A stretch of 64,000 bases of DNA from positions 1-64,000 of the forward strand of contig NZ_CVTB01000110.1 of the NCBI RefSeq assembly GCF_001050015.1, given 5' to 3'. Position 1 is the first letter of the stretch; each line of letters starts with the position of its first letter. Positions 9,651-17,115 of this stretch are shown piece after piece. The stretch is from Mycolicibacterium malmesburyense (GTDB taxonomy: Bacteria; Actinomycetota; Actinomycetes; Mycobacteriales; Mycobacteriaceae). Both the position numbers and the translations under genes were made by a program. The notes under the pieces were generated by a model that had not been told where the DNA came from, did no database searches, and saw only the letters and a list, made by a program, of their open reading frames with translations.

Positions 9651-9945
9651 CCGTTCCACATTCGCGTGTGAGCGCGCGATGCGGTCGCTTTCGCACCACG
9701 GCGGAGATAAATCTGAGATTGGCTTCGACGATCGGCCGTGCGCAATTCCAGCGTTTGCCAAAGGTGCGCAATCATCTCGAATGTGCCGCTATTCGCCTTA
9801 CGCAAACGAAACTCGAATTGCTGTTCGCTATTTGTTTGCGGCGTATTGCCAACTCCTCCAACGGAACCGGATTACCCAATCAATTCGTCGCCTGATAGTT
9901 TTCTGCGGTGACCATCCCAATTGTCGGACGAGTCAGGAGCACATC
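9651..9945. other. AT-richer intergenic region before the MPT63-like gene
   Basis: A 295-bp non-coding stretch noticeably less GC-rich than its surroundings. It contains a direct repeat GTGCGCAAT at 9738-9746 and 9764-9772. It probably carries the promoter of the downstream exported protein. No terminator-like hairpin, tRNA or convincing small ORF is visible. Confidence 0.35.
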
Positions 9946-10896
9946 GTGAAGATCACCAAGATCAGCAGCATGTTGGCAGCAACCGCGACAGCGGGCTTCA
10001 TCGCAGCACCCATCGTTTCCGCCCAGCCCGAGCCCGAGGCCACACCGACCGGGCCGACGGTCCAGACCCAGGCGCTCGGCAGCCAGGGCAAGTTGGTAGA
10101 CGGTGCCGTGATCCAGGGGTGGACGATCACCAGCCTCAAGCCGAGCAGCGACGTCATCCCCTACCCCGTGAGCGGCACGCTGTGGGAGGCCACCGCAACG
10201 GATCAGGCGATCCAGGGGTCTGCGACGCCGATCGTGTCGAATCTGAACGCCCGGTCCGCCGACGGCCAGACGTACCGCGCCTTGTTCGAGGTGCCCACCG
10301 CACAGGGTGTGAACCCCTCGACGTTGGCCCAGGGCCAGGAGACGTCGGGCAAGGTCTACTTCGACGTGACCGGCGCTACCCCCGACAGCGTGGTGTACAA
10401 CGCCGGCGGACAGGACCGGTTGGTCTGGACCCAGTCCGCGTCGAGCTCGAGCACGTCGACACCTTCGACCTCGTACGGCACGGGCAGCTCGCCCGCGGCC
10501 GCTGCGGAGGCCCCGGTCACCGAGGCTCCGGAGGGCACGGCCACCGCGCCCGCCGCGACGAGCACCGAGGCGCCCGAGGGCACCCAGGGCACCCCGCCCG
10601 CGGAGGGCAGCCAGGGCACCCCGATTCCGGAGGGCACCCAGGGGACGGTGACCGAACCCGCCGAGGGCACCCCGGCCCAGCAGCCGGCCCAGGGCACCCC
10701 GGCCCAGCAGCCCGCCGAGGGCGCACCGGCCCAGCAGCCCGCCGAGGGCGCACCGGCGCAGCAGCCCATCGAGGGCACGCAGGCCCCGGCCGGCACTGAA
10801 GGCGTGCCGCAGCCTGCCGGCAGCCAGGGCACCCCGCTACCCGCGGGTGATCAGGTGCAGACACCGACCACCTACGCCCCGGCGCCGACCCCGTAA
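9946..10896 (+). CDS. Exported MPT63-like (DUF1942) protein with Pro/Gln/Glu-rich repeat tail
   Basis: 316 residues from GTG 9946, chosen for the CAGGAGC ribosome site and the signal peptide directly after it (Lys-containing start, hydrophobic core, SAQ cleavage near residue 26). Residues ~35-165 resemble the immunoglobulin-like MPT63/DUF1942 domain: GSQGKLVDGAVIQGWTITSL, a PYPVSGTLWEATAT segment, and QGQETSGKVYFDVTG. The remaining ~150 residues are a disordered Pro/Ala/Glu/Gln tail with EGTQGT- and AEGAPAQQP-type repeats. MPT63 is an abundant secreted antigen of unknown function. The tail is much longer than in MPT63 itself. Confidence 0.78.
   Translation: MKITKISSMLAATATAGFIAAPIVSAQPEPEATPTGPTVQTQALGSQGKLVDGAVIQGWTITSLKPSSDVIPYPVSGTLWEATATDQAIQGSATPIVSNLNARSADGQTYRALFEVPTAQGVNPSTLAQGQETSGKVYFDVTGATPDSVVYNAGGQDRLVWTQSASSSSTSTPSTSYGTGSSPAAAAEAPVTEAPEGTATAPAATSTEAPEGTQGTPPAEGSQGTPIPEGTQGTVTEPAEGTPAQQPAQGTPAQQPAEGAPAQQPAEGAPAQQPIEGTQAPAGTEGVPQPAGSQGTPLPAGDQVQTPTTYAPAPTP
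10660..10767 (+). repeat. Four in-frame 27-bp tandem repeats in the MPT63-like gene
   Basis: Four consecutive units starting at 10660, 10687, 10714 and 10741 encode AEGTPAQQP, AQGTPAQQP, AEGAPAQQP and AEGAPAQQP. Flanking degenerate EGTQGT units suggest repeated slippage or duplication. Copy number may vary between strains. Confidence 0.85.
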
Positions 10897-10930
10897 GCGG
10901 ATCGCCGAAAGGTTCAGACGGTCAGCGTCG

Positions 10931-11599
10931 TCACGAGTGCGATGACCACCACGCGTAAAGCTGTGGGAAGGTCGGGCCATCCGGTCCCGCTCGGACGGCG
11001 CTGACCGTCATCTTTTCCGCATCGGTCCACACCACCGTCGGTTGACCGTTCAGCAGGCCGCAGTAGAGTTGGCCGCTGATCCTGTCCGGAGTGGCGTTAC
11101 GACGCCACGGTCCCGGCGACTGTATGTTGCCCGGGCAGTCGACTCTCACCGTGGCACCGATCGTGTCCTGAAATAGCTTGTCCAGTTTCGCTGGGTCGCC
11201 GACGAGGTTGAAGGTCGCCGACGCCGGACCGTCGGGGTCGACATTCCTGACGCAATTTACCCGTGACAGAACACCTTCGGGCGCCGGCGCGGTCTCGCAG
11301 GCCCCGGCCGGGTATCCCCTGGGCAGCTGTCTCGAAAGCCGTAGGTCGTCTGCGGAACTGGTCGGCGGCGGGGCGGGACTGGACGTCAGGGGCGTCTCGG
11401 GCCGCGCCTGCTGAGGCTGGTCCTCGGAAGGGCGCATCGCCCAGAAGATCAATCCGCCAACGGCCGCGACGACCGCGACGCCCACGACGCCGATCGCGAA
11501 GGTCTTCCCAGTGGACCTCGATTGCACCTGGCGCGGGGTCACCGTCAGCGGTTCGTCGAACCGGCGCTCCCAATGATCAGGAGGCGGCGCAGAACTCAC
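10931..11599 (-). CDS. Single-pass membrane protein with extracellular kinase-sensor-like domain
   Basis: About 222 residues from GTG 11599. The frame stays open to an ATG at 11722, but the residues before SSAPPPDHWERRF look non-coding; the start is uncertain. Order: a short cytoplasmic part, one membrane helix near residues 32-54 (FAIGVVGVAVVAAVGGLIFWAM), a Pro/Ser linker, then an exported domain with four cysteines and CPGNIQSPGPWRRNATP near the C-terminus. That motif and the YAWWSSHS ending recall the extracellular C-terminal domains of some mycobacterial Ser/Thr kinases. No kinase domain is present, so this would be a free-standing sensor or binding domain. Ligand unknown. Confidence 0.6.
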   Translation of the reverse strand: MSSAPPPDHWERRFDEPLTVTPRQVQSRSTGKTFAIGVVGVAVVAAVGGLIFWAMRPSEDQPQQARPETPLTSSPAPPPTSSADDLRLSRQLPRGYPAGACETAPAPEGVLSRVNCVRNVDPDGPASATFNLVGDPAKLDKLFQDTIGATVRVDCPGNIQSPGPWRRNATPDRISGQLYCGLLNGQPTVVWTDAEKMTVSAVRAGPDGPTFPQLYAWWSSHS

Positions 11600-11722
11600 G
11601 CCGCCATTCCACTTCGCCTCGCTGTCACCGACCACCCCACGTATCGCATCAAACGAATGTCTTTGCGCTACCAGCGTAGTGGGCGCGCCAGCCGCGATAT
11701 ATCGCCGACGACGGCCGTGCAA

Positions 11723-12175
11723 TCACTCCACCGACATCAGCCCTTTGGCTCGGAAGGACTCGATCAGACGATCGGCGATGTGGGCGCTTCCCACCCAGTT
11801 CGGGTGAACTTTGTCCGATACAACCATCGAGTCCAGGTCGGCGCCGGAGTACCAACCTTCGGCGAAGGGGTCGATCGACGTGCCGTTGACCAGGGCCAGG
11901 TTCGAATCCATCTTCTGCCGGAGATCGGCGTACATCTTGCTGTCGTCGATGATGAGAATGTGCGTGCTGCGGGGTATCCCGTGGACGTCGGTGCCATGGA
12001 GGTCCCTCAGAACGGTTGGCACCGAATCGGAGGCGAATCGCTCACTTCGCGACAGGGGTGATACCCGCGCGCTCTTCAGACCCACGTAAGCACTGCCCGC
12101 CGCGAGGACGCCGAGCGAGTCGACCGCGGGTTGGGGTGATTGAACGACGAGCCGATCTCCGCGAGCCCCAGCCAC
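11723..12175 (-). CDS. SGNH-hydrolase-like C-terminal fragment, possibly a decayed gene
   Basis: 150 residues from GTG 12175. The C-terminal part has a DSMVVSDKVHPNWVGSAHIAD segment resembling block V (Asp-x-x-His) of SGNH/GDSL esterases. The N-terminal block with the Ser is missing from this frame. In another frame just upstream (GTG 12233) the peptide TGDSFAVTGH contains a GDS motif, so the gene may have been split by a frameshift between about 12175 and 12200. No clear ribosome site. Either a short hypothetical protein or a pseudogene. It sits where PPE63 lies in M. tuberculosis. Confidence 0.4.
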   Translation of the reverse strand: MAGARGDRLVVQSPQPAVDSLGVLAAGSAYVGLKSARVSPLSRSERFASDSVPTVLRDLHGTDVHGIPRSTHILIIDDSKMYADLRQKMDSNLALVNGTSIDPFAEGWYSGADLDSMVVSDKVHPNWVGSAHIADRLIESFRAKGLMSVE

Positions 12176-12257
12176 GTCGGAGCCGACCGGGGAAGCGGTG
12201 GCCTGTCACCGCAAAGCTGTCACCGGTCGGCACGGAACCGACCGAGGCGCGGGCCGA

Positions 12258-13424
12258 TCAGCCGAGGATCAACCCGGAGGTGGGGACTCCGGTGCCCGCC
12301 GTGACGAGGACGTGCTCCACGTTCGGGACCGGATTGACCGATGTCCCCCGCAACTGCCGGACGCCCTCGGCGATTCCGTTCATGCCGTGGATGTACGCCT
12401 CGCCCAGCTGCCCGCCGTGCGTGTTGATCGGTAGATGCCCACCGATCTCGATGGCCCCGTCCTTGATGAAGTCCTTCGCGTCACCCTTGTCGCAGAAGCC
12501 GAGCTCTTCCAACTGGATCAGGGTGAACGGGGTGAAGTGGTCGTAGAGGATCGCGGTCTGGATATCGTCCGGCTTGAGCCCTGACTGCTCCCACAGCTGC
12601 CGCCCGACGAGGCCCATCTCGGGCAGTCCCAGCTCTGGTCGGTAGTAGCTCGTCATCGAGTACTGGTCGGGGCTGGAACCCTGCGACGCCGCCTCGATGA
12701 TCGCCGGGCGGTGCTTGAGATCCTTGGCACGCTCGGCGGAGGTCACGACCAACGCCACGCCACCGTCGGTCTCCTGGCAGCAATCCAGAAGCCGCAACGG
12801 TTCGGCGATCCAGCGCGAGTTCTGGTGATCCTCGATGGTGATGGGCTTCTCGTAGAAGTACGCGTTGGGGTTCTTCGCCGCATGCTTGCGGTCCGCGACC
12901 GAGATCATGCCGAAGTCTCTGCTGGTCGCGCCCGACTGGTGCATGTAGCGCCGGGCGATCATCGCGACCTGCGCAGCGGGAGTGGACAACCCGTGCGGAT
13001 AGGAGAAGGAGTTGTCGACGCCGGTCGAGTCGGCGTTCTCGACCAACCGCATCTGCACCTGACCGAACCGGACACCGGATCGCTCGTTGAAGGCCCGGTA
13101 TGCCACAACGCAATCCGCGACCCCGGTGGCGACGGCGATCGCCGCCTGCTGGATCGTCGCGCAAGCCGCACCACCCCCGTGGTGAATCTTCGAGAAGAAC
13201 TTCAGCTCGCCGATACCCGTCGCCCGTGCGATGGCGACCTCGGTGTTCGAATCCATCGTGAAGGTGACCATGCCGTCGACATCGGCCGGCGTGAGGCCCG
13301 CATCGTCGAGCGCGTCCAGCACCGCTTCGGACGCGAGCCGAAGTTCGCTCCGGCCGGAGTTCTTCGAGAAGTCGGTGGCGCCGATACCGACGATCGCCGC
13401 CTTTCCCGACAGTGCACCCGGCAT
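12258..13424 (-). CDS. ltp2: Thiolase-like steroid aldolase Ltp2
   Basis: 388 residues with a thiolase/SCP-x fold. Visible marks are VGIGATDFSKNSGRSE at the N-terminus, KIHHGGGAACATIQQA near residue 80, and NTHGGQLGEAYIHG near 340. The classical thiolase Cys-His-Cys set is not complete. With the DUF35 domain of ChsH2, Ltp2 orthologs perform the retro-aldol cleavage that releases propionyl-CoA and leaves androstenedione-type C19 steroid. Its start overlaps the chsH1 stop (TGATG), last gene of the side-chain operon. Confidence 0.94.
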   Translation of the reverse strand: MPGALSGKAAIVGIGATDFSKNSGRSELRLASEAVLDALDDAGLTPADVDGMVTFTMDSNTEVAIARATGIGELKFFSKIHHGGGAACATIQQAAIAVATGVADCVVAYRAFNERSGVRFGQVQMRLVENADSTGVDNSFSYPHGLSTPAAQVAMIARRYMHQSGATSRDFGMISVADRKHAAKNPNAYFYEKPITIEDHQNSRWIAEPLRLLDCCQETDGGVALVVTSAERAKDLKHRPAIIEAASQGSSPDQYSMTSYYRPELGLPEMGLVGRQLWEQSGLKPDDIQTAILYDHFTPFTLIQLEELGFCDKGDAKDFIKDGAIEIGGHLPINTHGGQLGEAYIHGMNGIAEGVRQLRGTSVNPVPNVEHVLVTAGTGVPTSGLILG

Positions 13425-13828
13425 CAGGCGCTCCCTCCGATAACAAGTGTGGCAGTGGCGATCACGTGGTCGCCGAGGCTGTTGGCGCCGACGATCTTCA
13501 GCTTGATCAATCCGTCCTCGACGGCGGTGACCTCACCGGAGAACGTCACCGTGTCGTAGGCGTACCAGGGCACGCCCAATCGCAGAGAGATCGACTTGAT
13601 GATCGCGGTGGGGCCGGCCCAGTCGGTGATGTAGCGCTGTACCAGGCCGGTGTCGGTGAGGATGTTGACGAAGATGTCCTTCGACCCTTTGGCTTGCGCC
13701 TTGTCCCTGTCGTGGTGAACATCCTGATAGTCACGAGTGGCGATGGCCGTCGACACGATGAACGTCGGGTCACCGTAGAGCGCGAGTTCGGGAAGCTTCG
13801 TTCCCACCTCGACGACGGGTGCGCTCAT
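13424..13828 (-). CDS. chsH1: Steroid enoyl-CoA hydratase small subunit ChsH1
   Basis: 134 residues with a MaoC-like hot-dog fold; the active-site type segment is TRDYQDVHHDRDKAQAKG (near residue 32) with Asp and His. ChsH1 pairs with ChsH2 as a heterotetramer that hydrates 3-oxo-4,17-pregnadiene-20-carboxyl-CoA. Starts and ends overlap its neighbours (4 bp with chsH2, 1 bp with ltp2), supporting a complex made in fixed ratio. Confidence 0.93.
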   Translation of the reverse strand: MSAPVVEVGTKLPELALYGDPTFIVSTAIATRDYQDVHHDRDKAQAKGSKDIFVNILTDTGLVQRYITDWAGPTAIIKSISLRLGVPWYAYDTVTFSGEVTAVEDGLIKLKIVGANSLGDHVIATATLVIGGSA

Positions 13829-14796
13829 TCTGCAGCCTCCTCATCGGGCTCCCATGCGTAGAGCGTCCACGCCGGACCGGACTCACCTTCCGGGAAGTCG
13901 ATATACGTTGCGCGGACATGCATTCCGATTTCCACCGTGGCCGGGTCGACGTTACGTAGCTGTCCGAGCATCCGCACACCTTCCTCGAGCTCGACGAGGG
14001 CGATGACGAATGGCAATGCGCGGCCCGGCACCTTCGGCGCATGGTGCACCACGAAGCTGAAGACGGTGCCCTTGCCGCTGGCCACGACGTAGTCCGTGGG
14101 TTGGTCCTTGTCCTGCCAGAGGGCCGGTACCGGGGGATGCACCAACGTGCCGTCGCCACGCTTCTGGATCCGCAACTCGTGCGCGTTGACGCCGTCCCAG
14201 AAGAACTTGGTGTCGCGCGACGAGGCGGGCCGCATCATCATGTCCGCATCGAGGTCGTCTGGCACCGCCGCACCGGTGTCCTTCTCTGCGGGCTTGAACT
14301 TCATGATGCGCCACATCATTTCGGCGACGTCCTCGTCGCCCACCTGCCACGTGATCTTCTGTGTGATGAAGAATCCCTCGCCGAGCGCGGTGTTCTTCGG
14401 ACCGACGACGTCGGTCAGCTCCGCGGTGACGCTGACTTCCTCGCCCGTGCGCAGGTACCGGTGGTAGGTCTGCTCGCAGTTGGTCGCCACCACACCGATG
14501 TAGCCGGCTTCGTCGAACAGGTCGATGATCTTGCCGAGGGGGTCGTCGTCGGGTCGCACACCACCGAGACCCATCATCGTCCAGACCTGGATCATCGCCG
14601 GAGGCGCGACGGCGCCGGGATGACCGGCGGCCTTAGCGGCTTCGTCGTCGACGTAGATCGGGTTCTTGTCGCCCATCGCGTCGAGCCAGTGGTCGATCAT
14701 CGGCTGGTTGACCGGATGTCTGCCGACCCGCGGCTTGCTCCTGCCCTCGGCCTTGACCCGTTCGGCGGCGGCCTTGATGTCCTCGATGCCGCTCAT
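13825..14796 (-). CDS. chsH2: Steroid enoyl-CoA hydratase large subunit ChsH2 (MaoC + DUF35)
   Basis: 323 residues. The N-terminal half is MaoC-like (GRHPVNQPMIDHWLDAMGD, AVAPPAMIQVW). The C-terminal ~130 residues are a DUF35/OB-fold domain (HPPVPALWQD, GKGTVFSFVVHHAP). The MaoC part works with ChsH1; the DUF35 part binds Ltp2 and is needed for the aldolase step. Only partial zinc-ribbon residues are visible. A copy of the 26-bp hairpin repeat lies 13 bp upstream of the ATG, in the gap to fadE29. Confidence 0.94.
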   Translation of the reverse strand: MSGIEDIKAAAERVKAEGRSKPRVGRHPVNQPMIDHWLDAMGDKNPIYVDDEAAKAAGHPGAVAPPAMIQVWTMMGLGGVRPDDDPLGKIIDLFDEAGYIGVVATNCEQTYHRYLRTGEEVSVTAELTDVVGPKNTALGEGFFITQKITWQVGDEDVAEMMWRIMKFKPAEKDTGAAVPDDLDADMMMRPASSRDTKFFWDGVNAHELRIQKRGDGTLVHPPVPALWQDKDQPTDYVVASGKGTVFSFVVHHAPKVPGRALPFVIALVELEEGVRMLGQLRNVDPATVEIGMHVRATYIDFPEGESGPAWTLYAWEPDEEAAE

Positions 14797-14808
14797 CTGT
14801 GCCCTCTA

Positions 14809-14834
14809 TCCCCTGCACTTCGTGCGTGGCCCCA
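14809..14834 (-). repeat. 26-bp dispersed hairpin repeat, copy 1 (fadE29-chsH2 gap)
   Basis: On the minus strand: TGGGGCCAC, then a hairpin GCAC-GAA-GTGC, then AGGGGA. It shares both flanks and the layout with copies at 16028 and 35790, while the 4-bp stem differs by compensatory changes. It is in the sense direction of the operon. Confidence 0.75.
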
Positions 14835-14848
14835 CTTCGCGCAAGCGC

Positions 14849-16012
14849 TCATCGCGGAACCCTCGGGACCTTCAAACCTGCGGCCGCGATCATCTCCCGC
14901 ATCACCTCGTTGACACCTCCACCGAACGTGATCACCAGATTTCGCTTGGTTTGTGAGTCAAGCCATTCCAGCAGTTCCGCCGTGTCCGGATCGGCCGGGT
15001 CGCCGTACTTGCCGACGATCTCCTCGGCGAGGCGCCCGGCGTACTGGATCCGCTCGGTGCCGAACACCTTGGTGGCCGCTGCATCGGCGACGTCGATGGT
15101 CTCCCCCGCCGCCGCGACCTGCCAGTTGAGCAGTTCGTTGATCCGCCACATCGCCTTGAGCTCGCCGAGCGAGCGCTTGACGTCGTCGTGGTCGAGCGGG
15201 ATGTCGCCGTTGCCACCGGGTTTGGACGCCCACGCGTGCACGTGGTCATACAGGCTGGCGAAGCGGCCGGCGGGCCCCAACATCACGCGTTCGTTGTTCA
15301 GCTGCGTGGTGATCAGCTTCCAGCCGCCGTTCTCCTCGCCGACGAGCATGTCGGCGGGCACCCGGACGTCGTTGTAGTACGTGGCGTTGGTGTGATGGGC
15401 GCCGTCAGACAGAATCATCGGCGTCCAGGAGTAGCCCGGATCCTTGGTGTCAACGATGAGGATCGAGATGCCCTTGTGCTTGACCGCCTCCGGGTCGGTG
15501 CGGCACGCCAACCAGATGTAGTCCGCGTCGTGCCCGCCGGTGGTGAACACCTTCTGCCCGTTCACGATGTACTCGTCGCCCTGGCGCACCGCGGTGGTCC
15601 GCAGCGACGCAAGATCCGTGCCGGCCTCCGGTTCCGTGTAACCGATCGCGAAGTGCACCTCGCCGGCGAGGATGGCGGGCAGGAACTTCTTCTTCTGCTC
15701 CTCGGTCCCGTACTGCTGCAGCGTCGGCCCGACGGTCTGCAGCGTGACCGCAGGCAGCGGCACGTCGGCCCGCTGCGCCTCGTTGACGAAGATCGACTGC
15801 TCGATCGGCCCGAAGCCAAGGCCACCGAACTCCTTTGGCCAACCGACGCCGAGCTTTCCGTCCGAGCCCATCCGCTTGATGACCGCGCGATACGCCTTGC
15901 CGTGGCGGTCCTTTTCCATCTCCTTGGCCTCTTCGGGCGAGATGAGATTGGAGAAGTACTCGCGCAGCTCGGCCTGTAGCTGCCTTTGTTCGGGCGTCAG
16001 ATCGATGAACAT
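14849..16012 (-). CDS. fadE29: Acyl-CoA dehydrogenase FadE29 (ChsE2)
   Basis: 387 residues from ATG 16012 with a GGGAGA ribosome site, the same length as Rv3543c. ACAD motifs are the FAD/substrate segment FAIGYTEPEAGTDLASLRT (near residue 120), VNGQKVFTTG, and a C-terminal helical domain with FGTERIQYAGRLAEE. With FadE28 it forms the alpha2beta2 ChsE1-ChsE2 enzyme that dehydrogenates 3-oxo-4-pregnene-20-carboxyl-CoA (last side-chain cycle). Starts 2 bp after the fadE28 stop. Confidence 0.94.
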   Translation of the reverse strand: MFIDLTPEQRQLQAELREYFSNLISPEEAKEMEKDRHGKAYRAVIKRMGSDGKLGVGWPKEFGGLGFGPIEQSIFVNEAQRADVPLPAVTLQTVGPTLQQYGTEEQKKKFLPAILAGEVHFAIGYTEPEAGTDLASLRTTAVRQGDEYIVNGQKVFTTGGHDADYIWLACRTDPEAVKHKGISILIVDTKDPGYSWTPMILSDGAHHTNATYYNDVRVPADMLVGEENGGWKLITTQLNNERVMLGPAGRFASLYDHVHAWASKPGGNGDIPLDHDDVKRSLGELKAMWRINELLNWQVAAAGETIDVADAAATKVFGTERIQYAGRLAEEIVGKYGDPADPDTAELLEWLDSQTKRNLVITFGGGVNEVMREMIAAAGLKVPRVPR

Positions 16013-16014
16013 AG

Positions 16015-17064
16015 CTATCTCCCGTCGTCCCCTGGCCTCCGGCCGTGGCCCCATCCCTCGCCCAGTGTGGCTCCCACCAAGTCGAGCCGGTGTGACGGAC
16101 CGCCCACCAGGCGGGCGAGGTCCTTGATCGAGGAGTAGTAGCGGTCCATCGGATAGGTGATGTCCATCCCCATGCCGCCGTGCAGGTGATGGCAGAGCTG
16201 CATCACCGGGGGCGCCTGCGAGGCGAGCCAGTAACCGAGGATGTCGATGTCGTCGTCGGCATCCCGCCCCTCCGCGAGTCGCCACGTCACCGAGTTCGAC
16301 GCCAATGTCAGTGTGCGCGAGGCGATGTAGACCTCGGCCAGCTGCGCGGCGACGGTCTGGAACGTCGACAGTGGCTTGCCGAACTGCTCGCGGTTGGCCA
16401 CGTAGTCTGCGGTGAGCCGCAGCGCGCCCGCGACCAGACCGGATGCGAACGCGCCGATGGCGGCGAGGGCCAGTTGGTTGACCCGGCGGGCCTGTGCGCC
16501 GTCGAGCGTGCCGTCGACGGCGGCGTCGGTGAACGTCACCGAGTATTCATCACCGTGGTTGGAGGTCGGCGTCTTGGTCACCACCACGCCGTCGACTTTC
16601 GGCGACACCACGACCACCGCCCTGTCGGCAGTCACGACGATCCAATCCGCTTGTTCGGCATAGGGAACGAAGACCTTGGTCCCGTTGAGCTTGCCGTCGG
16701 CGAATCTCACCCCCGGCCGATCCGGCAGCGGTGCACCGGGTTCGTCGAGCGCGGCCGAGAGCACCGCACCCTTCGCGACTCCACCCAGATAACGGTCCCG
16801 CTGCTCATCGGACGCGGCCTCGAGCAGCGGCAGCAACCCCAGTCCGAGAGTGGCCAACGCGGGGCTGATCGTGCCGTGTCTGCCGATCTCGGTGAGCGCG
16901 GTCGCCACCTCGGGAAGCCCGACGCCGTCGCCGCCGAGACGCTCCGGAACGGCCAGCGCGGTCACGCCGCCCGACACCAGCGCCTCCCAGCTGTTGTCCC
17001 GCGTCAGCACCGAGGTCACCACATCGGCGACAGCCTGCTGCCCTTCGTCCGGACTGAAGTCCAC
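16015..17064 (-). CDS. fadE28: Acyl-CoA dehydrogenase FadE28 (ChsE1)
   Basis: 349 residues, the divergent ACAD partner of FadE29. The visible C-terminal domain includes NREQFGKPLSTFQTVAAQLAE and LHGGMGMDITYPMDRYY. The last ~13 residues (EGWGHGRRPGDDGR) are encoded by a copy of the 26-bp repeat and look like an acquired extension. KstR-controlled via the cyp125 promoter, 51 bp downstream of cyp125. Confidence 0.93.
   Translation of the reverse strand: MDFSPDEGQQAVADVVTSVLTRDNSWEALVSGGVTALAVPERLGGDGVGLPEVATALTEIGRHGTISPALATLGLGLLPLLEAASDEQRDRYLGGVAKGAVLSAALDEPGAPLPDRPGVRFADGKLNGTKVFVPYAEQADWIVVTADRAVVVVSPKVDGVVVTKTPTSNHGDEYSVTFTDAAVDGTLDGAQARRVNQLALAAIGAFASGLVAGALRLTADYVANREQFGKPLSTFQTVAAQLAEVYIASRTLTLASNSVTWRLAEGRDADDDIDILGYWLASQAPPVMQLCHHLHGGMGMDITYPMDRYYSSIKDLARLVGGPSHRLDLVGATLGEGWGHGRRPGDDGR
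16028..16053 (-). repeat. 26-bp dispersed hairpin repeat, copy 2 (3' end of fadE28)
   Basis: On the minus strand: TGGGGCCAC, hairpin GGCC-GGA-GGCC, AGGGGA. It lies inside the last codons of fadE28, just before the fadE29 ribosome site, and is read as WGHGRRPGD. Confidence 0.8.
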
Positions 17065-17115
17065 CCGAATCCTCCTTGATACCGGGAAATTTCGCGGTCG
17101 CTACAACTTACGTCG

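Noticed and set aside
10660..10767. Tandem 27-bp repeats as a possible CRISPR array
   Set aside because: Units are contiguous without spacers, in frame, and encode a peptide repeat inside an exported protein.
11600..11722. N-terminal extension of the orphan membrane protein to ATG 11722
   Set aside because: The added residues (Arg-rich start, no ribosome site) do not look coding. GTG 11599 is preferred, although this is not certain.
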